A stretch of DNA of 64,000 bases, taken from positions 12,804,001-12,868,000 of the forward strand of contig NC_133401.1 in the NCBI RefSeq assembly GCF_047511655.1, read 5' to 3'. The notes beneath the pieces were generated by a model. The model was not told the origin of the DNA and ran no database searches. It was given only the letters and a program-made list of their open reading frames with translations. Positions 56,983-64,000 of the stretch are shown piece after piece; the stretch's first letter is position 1, and the number at the start of each line of letters is the position of its first letter. Origin of the DNA: Castor canadensis (lineage: Eukaryota; Chordata; Mammalia; Rodentia; Castoridae). The position numbers were made by a program, and so were the translations under genes.

Positions 56983-57308
56983 TGGTATAATAGCTCATAC
57001 CTGTAATCCCAGATATTCAGGAAGTGGAGGTTGAGAGGATCATGATGAGACCAGCCCAAGCAAAAAGTTAGTGAGACCCCATTTCAACAAACAAGCTGAG
57101 CATGGTGGTGCATCCTTGTTATCCTGGCTATACAGGAAGTACAGATAGGAGGATCGTGGTCCAAGGCCCACCCTGGGCAAAAGAAAAGCCACTATCTAAA
57201 AAGTAAAAGGAGCTGGGGGCATAGGCCAAGTGGCAGTGCACCCACCTACCAAGCACAGGGCCCTGAATTCAAATTCCAATACAGCCAATAAATAAATAAA
57301 AATAAAAT
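56983..57308 (+). repeat. Composite SINE (B1-like, B1-like, ID-like), sense, complete
   Basis: Left 7SL-type arm 56983-57088 ('ataatagctcatacctgtaatcccagatattcaggaagtgg'), right arm 57095-57200 ('gctgagcatggtggtgcatcc'), ID-like arm 57208-57290 ('ggcagtgcacccacctaccaagcacagggccctgaattcaaattcc'), and an (AAAT)n tail. ATAACCCCTGG precedes it and ATAACCCTGG follows it, a near-perfect target-site duplication that proves the three arms moved together. Confidence 0.88.
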
Positions 57309-57524
57309 GATAACCCTGGAGTAAAATTACCTGGTTAAACAATTTTTAGATCACACCAGAGGACTAAGACTCAAGTAAGATCAGATGATTTCAATCTCAG
57401 AACAAAAATGAATCACTAAAGACTGAACTAGTAAGGACTTTTTTGTAACTTCAAAAATCTGTTTAAAAAAATTAACAACACTGTGGACTTTGAATTTACA
57501 AGTTCCTTTTCCATTGATGACCCC

Positions 57525-57748
57525 TTTCTTTCTTTTTGGCAGTACTGGAGTTTGAACTTAGGGCTTCACGCTTGCTAGGCAAGTGCTCAAGCACTAGAGC
57601 AACTTCACCAGTCCTGTTTGTGTTGGATATTTTCAAGATAGGTCTTGTGAACTATTTGCCCTGGCTGTCTTCAAACTGCGATCCTCCTGATCTCTGTCTC
57701 CTGAGTAGCCAGGATTATAAGAGTGAGCCACCAGCGCCTGGCAGTGTC
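57525..57748 (-). repeat. Composite SINE (one B1-like arm plus ID-like arm), antisense
   Basis: The ID-like arm (57535-57615) is followed by a B1-like arm ending 'gtagccaggattataagagtgagccaccagcgcctggc'. Confidence 0.8.
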
Positions 57749-58400
57749 CCCTTTCTGTTTCAGAGCCCCATCCATATATTTATTGTCATATCTACAATCT
57801 CCTTTGATCTGTGATAGTTTTTCAGCCTTTATCATTTCTCATGGCCTTGACAGTCTGGAGGGGCCCTAGTCAGGTACTCTTCAGAATGCCGCCAATTTGA
57901 GTTTGTCTGATGTTTTCCGTGGATACACTTGGTGCGCGGTTTTTTGTTTGTTTGTTTGTTTGTTTGAAAAAGTGCCAGAGATGTGAAGTGCCTTTCTCAT
58001 CACATCATATCACAGTACGTTTTACTCACGTGATATCATAGGAAGCTAGCCCTCATCACTTGGGTGAGGTAATGTTTGCTAGTTACTGTTTATTCTCTAC
58101 TCCTTGGAAATAAGTAATTAAGTCTAGCTCACTCTGAGGGGAGGAGAAGGGAGATTAAACTCCACTCTCTAGAGGGCAAGAATCTACCTACATTAAATGG
58201 AATTCTTCTGTAGGAAAGATGTTTTTTTCTTGCTTATTTGTTAATTTACTTAATCATCTATTTGCACTAGTGTGTACCCACATGTATTTATTTTATTCTT
58301 TGAGTTAAAATCCAGTACTATATTTAACATAGGGCTCAAATTTTTCCATCTTTGGTCATTGAGAACTTTCAGGTTAGCTCTTGGGTATATAGCTTTTAAA
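57749..58400. other. Unassigned sequence
   Basis: Contains (TTTG)n at 57936-57966. Otherwise no gene or repeat recognised. Confidence 0.3.
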
Positions 58401-58404
58401 AATA

Positions 58405-58605
58405 ACTGATGGCTCATACCTATAATACTAGCTACTCAGGAGGCAGCGATAAGGATCGCAGTTTGAAGCCAGCCTGGGCAAATAGTTCTCAACCCTATCT
58501 CAAAAAAAAAACACACACAAAAGGGCTGGTGGAGTGGCTGAAGGTGAAGGCCCTGAGTTCAAGCCCCAGTACCACACACACACACACACACACACACAAA
58601 AACAC
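58405..58605 (+). repeat. Composite SINE, sense, with CA tail
   Basis: One B1-like arm ('tgatggctcatacctataatactagctactcaggaggcagcgataagg'), an A-rich linker, an ID-like arm ('gggctggtggagtggctgaaggtgaaggccctgagttcaagccccagtacc') and a (CA)n tail at 58574-58600. Confidence 0.8.
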
Positions 58606-58851
58606 TTTATTGAAATATATTGAAATGTGCCTGACATAATAATATATTGATATAATGTTGGCATAAAATACCATACATATTTAATGTATACATCTTATGA
58701 GTTTAGGAATAAGTATATACCCATGAAACCGTCACAACTATCAAGGCCATGAACATGTCCGTCATTTCCCAAACTTTCTTCCCATTCCATTCATTGTTTT
58801 ATTATTATTATTATAGATATGATCACTTAACATAGATCTACTCTTTTAGCA

Positions 58852-59790
58852 AATTTTTTTTCATTTTTTTTTTATTATTCATATGTGCATACAAGACTTG
58901 GGTCATTTCTCCCCCCTCCCCCCACCCCCTCCCTTACCACCCCCTCCACCCCCTCCCTCTCCCCCCCTCAATACCCAGCAGAAACTATTTTGCCCTTATT
59001 TCTAATTTTGTTGTAGAGAGAGTATAGGCAATAATAGGAAGGAACAAGGGGTTTTGCTGGTTGAGATAAGGATAGCTATACAGGGCATTGACTCACATTG
59101 ATTTCCTGTGCATGGGTGTTACCTTCTAGGTTAATTCTTTTTGATCTAACCTTTTCTCTAGTACCTGTTCCCCTTTTCCTATTGGCCTCAGTTGCTTTAA
59201 GGTATGTGCTTTAGTTTCTCTGCGTTAAGGGCAACAAATGCTAGCTTGTTTTTTAGGTGTCTTACCTATCCTCACCCCTCCCTTGTGTGCTCTCGCTTTT
59301 ATCATGTGCTCAGAGTCCAATCCCCTTGTTGTGTTTGCCCTTGATCTAATGTCCACATATGAGGGAGAACATACAATTTTTGGTTTTTTGAGCCAGGCTA
59401 ACCTCACTCAGAATGATGTTCTCCAATTCCATCCATTTACCAGCGAATGATAACATTTCGTTCTTCTTCGTGGCTGCATAAAATTCCATTGTGTATAGAT
59501 ACCACATTTTCTTAATCCATTCGTCAGTGGTGGGGCATCTTGGCTGTTTCCATAACTTGGCTATTGTGAATAGTGCCGCAATAAACATGGATGTGCAGGT
59601 GCCTCTGGAGTAACAGTCTTTTGAGTATATCCCCAAGAGAGGTATTGCTGATCAAATGGTAGATCGATGTCCAGCTTTTTAAGTAGCCTCCAAATTTTTT
59701 TCCAGAGTGGTTGTACTAGTCTACATTCCCATCAACAGTGTAAGAGGGTTCCTTTTTCCCCGCATCCTCGCCAACACCTTCCCAGAGCTC
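58852..59790 (-). mobile_element. 5'-truncated L1 of the young subfamily, antisense
   Basis: The T-rich tail at 58852-58880 is followed by a C-rich 3' UTR and the end of ORF2 (on the - strand, MWYLYTMEFYAATKKNEML). It is nearly identical to the L1 at 27769-28573 where they overlap and extends further 5', to about 59785. No clear target-site duplication was found. Confidence 0.9.
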
Positions 59791-59924
59791 TCACCATTTC
59801 TAGACACAGGAATACCTCTGCTCAGCTACCCAAACCCTATTCTCAAAACCTGCAGGTCACCTAAGCAAGTCAAGTTCTAAGTCTGAGAATCCAAACATAT
59901 GAGAAGAACATTGGATTTTGTTTC

Positions 59925-60235
59925 ATTTTATATATATAATATACATATATTATATATAATATATAAATATATATTTACATAGTTATATGTTATATATTAT
60001 ATAATTATACATTAATATATCTTAATTATATTTGTTGCTTATACATTTAAGATATATATTATCTATATAACATGATATATGATATGTAATATATATTATT
60101 CAGTTTACAAATTGTCTACATTATGTATATACATTTATATATTTTAATATATAAAACTTAGTATGTAAAACTTATATAAGTTATATCATATGCATTATAT
60201 ATATAATATTTAATATATGTGAGATATAATACCCA
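59925..60235. repeat. AT-rich low-complexity block
   Basis: About 300 bp of TATATA/ATATAATAT words with almost no G or C, about 0.8-1.1 kb upstream of the CYP2G1 start codon. Confidence 0.9.
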
Positions 60236-60950
60236 GGAATTTTGTCTCAGAACAGTCAAGAAGATTTGAAAATATTTGGTATAGAAAGGGTTGAGAATCT
60301 TTTTTTTAGACTATTAATCACTGGGTAATGTTTCTAAAAGCAATGTTCCTCTCTAGAGATGGGCTCAGAAGTGGTCTCTACATCTTAGATGTTGAACACA
60401 CACACATCCCAGAAAACTTCTAATAAACCAATAGAAATAATCTATCATTATTATTTAATAAGTAAAAAAAAAACTTGTTCAAAACCTTTTCAATTAGTTT
60501 GCTTCTCTTGCTACTTTAAACTTTCACCTTTCTTTTTTAAAAAGTTTACTAGGTTCACTCCTAACTAAAGAATGAATGAAGGAGTCATTTCTGTTGTTGA
60601 CAAAGACTTTCAAAATAGCCTAGGCATCCCAGGTGACAGAGAGGAAAGAAAGATGGCTCCCCAACAAAGAAAAGATTGAACTGAAACTTGAACCTAGAGT
60701 TTCTGAATTGAATTCTAAACTTAATAACCCAGACCCCACAAGGAATGTTGAACCAGGGGTTGAATTGAGTAAAAAGAATTTAGGGACTTAAAATATGAAA
60801 TAAGGGGGCTGACCCCTATAAATTTCCCTGTGTGAATTTAATACACCTGTACTCATTTGGAAGATTATAGGTTATATAACCAACACCCCAAGCAATCTCT
60901 TTCCTGATGGAATCATACCCGGAAAACTTGAATCTCAGGGTAGTCATATT
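60236..60950. other. CYP2G1 5' flank, unassigned
   Basis: Unique-looking DNA upstream of the CYP2G1 TATA box. No retroelement recognised, so this is probably the native promoter-proximal flank. Other TATA-like words occur at 60817 and 60874. Confidence 0.45.
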
Positions 60951-60954
60951 TCAG

Positions 60955-60960
60955 TATAAA
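60955..60960 (+). promoter_or_regulatory. CYP2G1: Likely CYP2G1 TATA box
   Basis: TATAAA lies 66-71 bp upstream of the ATG, which would put transcription start near 60985 and give a short (~40 nt) 5' UTR, as is usual for CYP2 genes. The start site is inferred. Confidence 0.55.
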
Positions 60961-61025
60961 CTGATCATTCAAACACTATTTAGGCAGGCTCTGGAGCCCA
61001 GGACACAATCCCTCAACCTGACACC

Positions 61026-63840
<2,815 letters not shown>

Positions 63841-64000
63841 TGAGTTATAAGATGGGCTTTGGTGGCAGAAAGCCCTGAAATGGGAGAGGATGGGAAATAT
63901 TAAAGATTCATTGAGATTTCCAGCCAGTTTCCATGTTAAAATTAACATGGAAGACCCTTAGAGATAGATCTCTTGTCCAGAACCTTCATCAGTGGATCTC

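Overview
This is a 64 kb window of mammalian nuclear DNA, almost certainly from a rodent. It contains tRNA-derived ID-type SINEs, B1-like 7SL-derived monomers, THE1/MST-like and MLT1-like (MaLR) LTRs, MIRs and several L1 generations. An unusual SINE made of two B1-like arms plus an ID-like arm suggests a castorimorph lineage (for example beaver). That is an inference from repeat style, and the species is not proven.

The only intact protein-coding gene seen is the 5' part of a cytochrome P450 at the right edge. Exons 1-3 of CYP2G1 (61026-61205, 61755-61917, 63635-63784, + strand) have canonical splice sites and a TATA box about 70 bp upstream of the ATG; exons 4-9 lie beyond the window. A decayed CYP2-type exon 9 at 5399-5607 is the only other trace of the CYP2 cluster I found. 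Two retrocopies of cellular genes are present: an SCOC processed pseudogene (49079-50683) and a 37-nt 3'-truncated U2 snRNA fragment (54068-54104), each flanked by target-site duplications.

Layout. 1-20 kb: old L1, MaLR, MIR and SINE remnants, the CYP2 exon 9 relic, a long GAA tract (7.6-7.9 kb), a degenerate array of a TTTACAAAG-type motif (15.0-16.1 kb), a CTCF-like site (16239) and an L1 with the twin-priming inversion pattern (18.1-19.3 kb). 20840-30997: a decayed class I (gammaretrovirus-like) endogenous retrovirus, with LTRs about 10% different, that interrupts a MIR. It was itself hit by a solo LTR (21739-22070) and two 5'-truncated L1s (22436-23510 and 27769-28573), each with a target-site duplication. 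32745-40411: a full-length antisense L1 with a 12-bp target-site duplication, a nested younger L1 and about five 93-bp repeats in its 5' UTR. 40.4-60.9 kb: gene-free DNA with LTR-like elements, MLT1 pairs, SINEs, the two retrocopies, another young L1 (58.9-59.8 kb) and an AT-rich block before CYP2G1.

I found no CRISPR, operon, tRNA gene or other prokaryotic-type system, and no convincing new biological system. The points most worth checking are the CYP2 exon 9 relic, the nested insertion history of the ERV, a 48-bp near-identical match between two distant sites, the U2 fragment, and an LTR-like unit carrying a degenerate tandem array.
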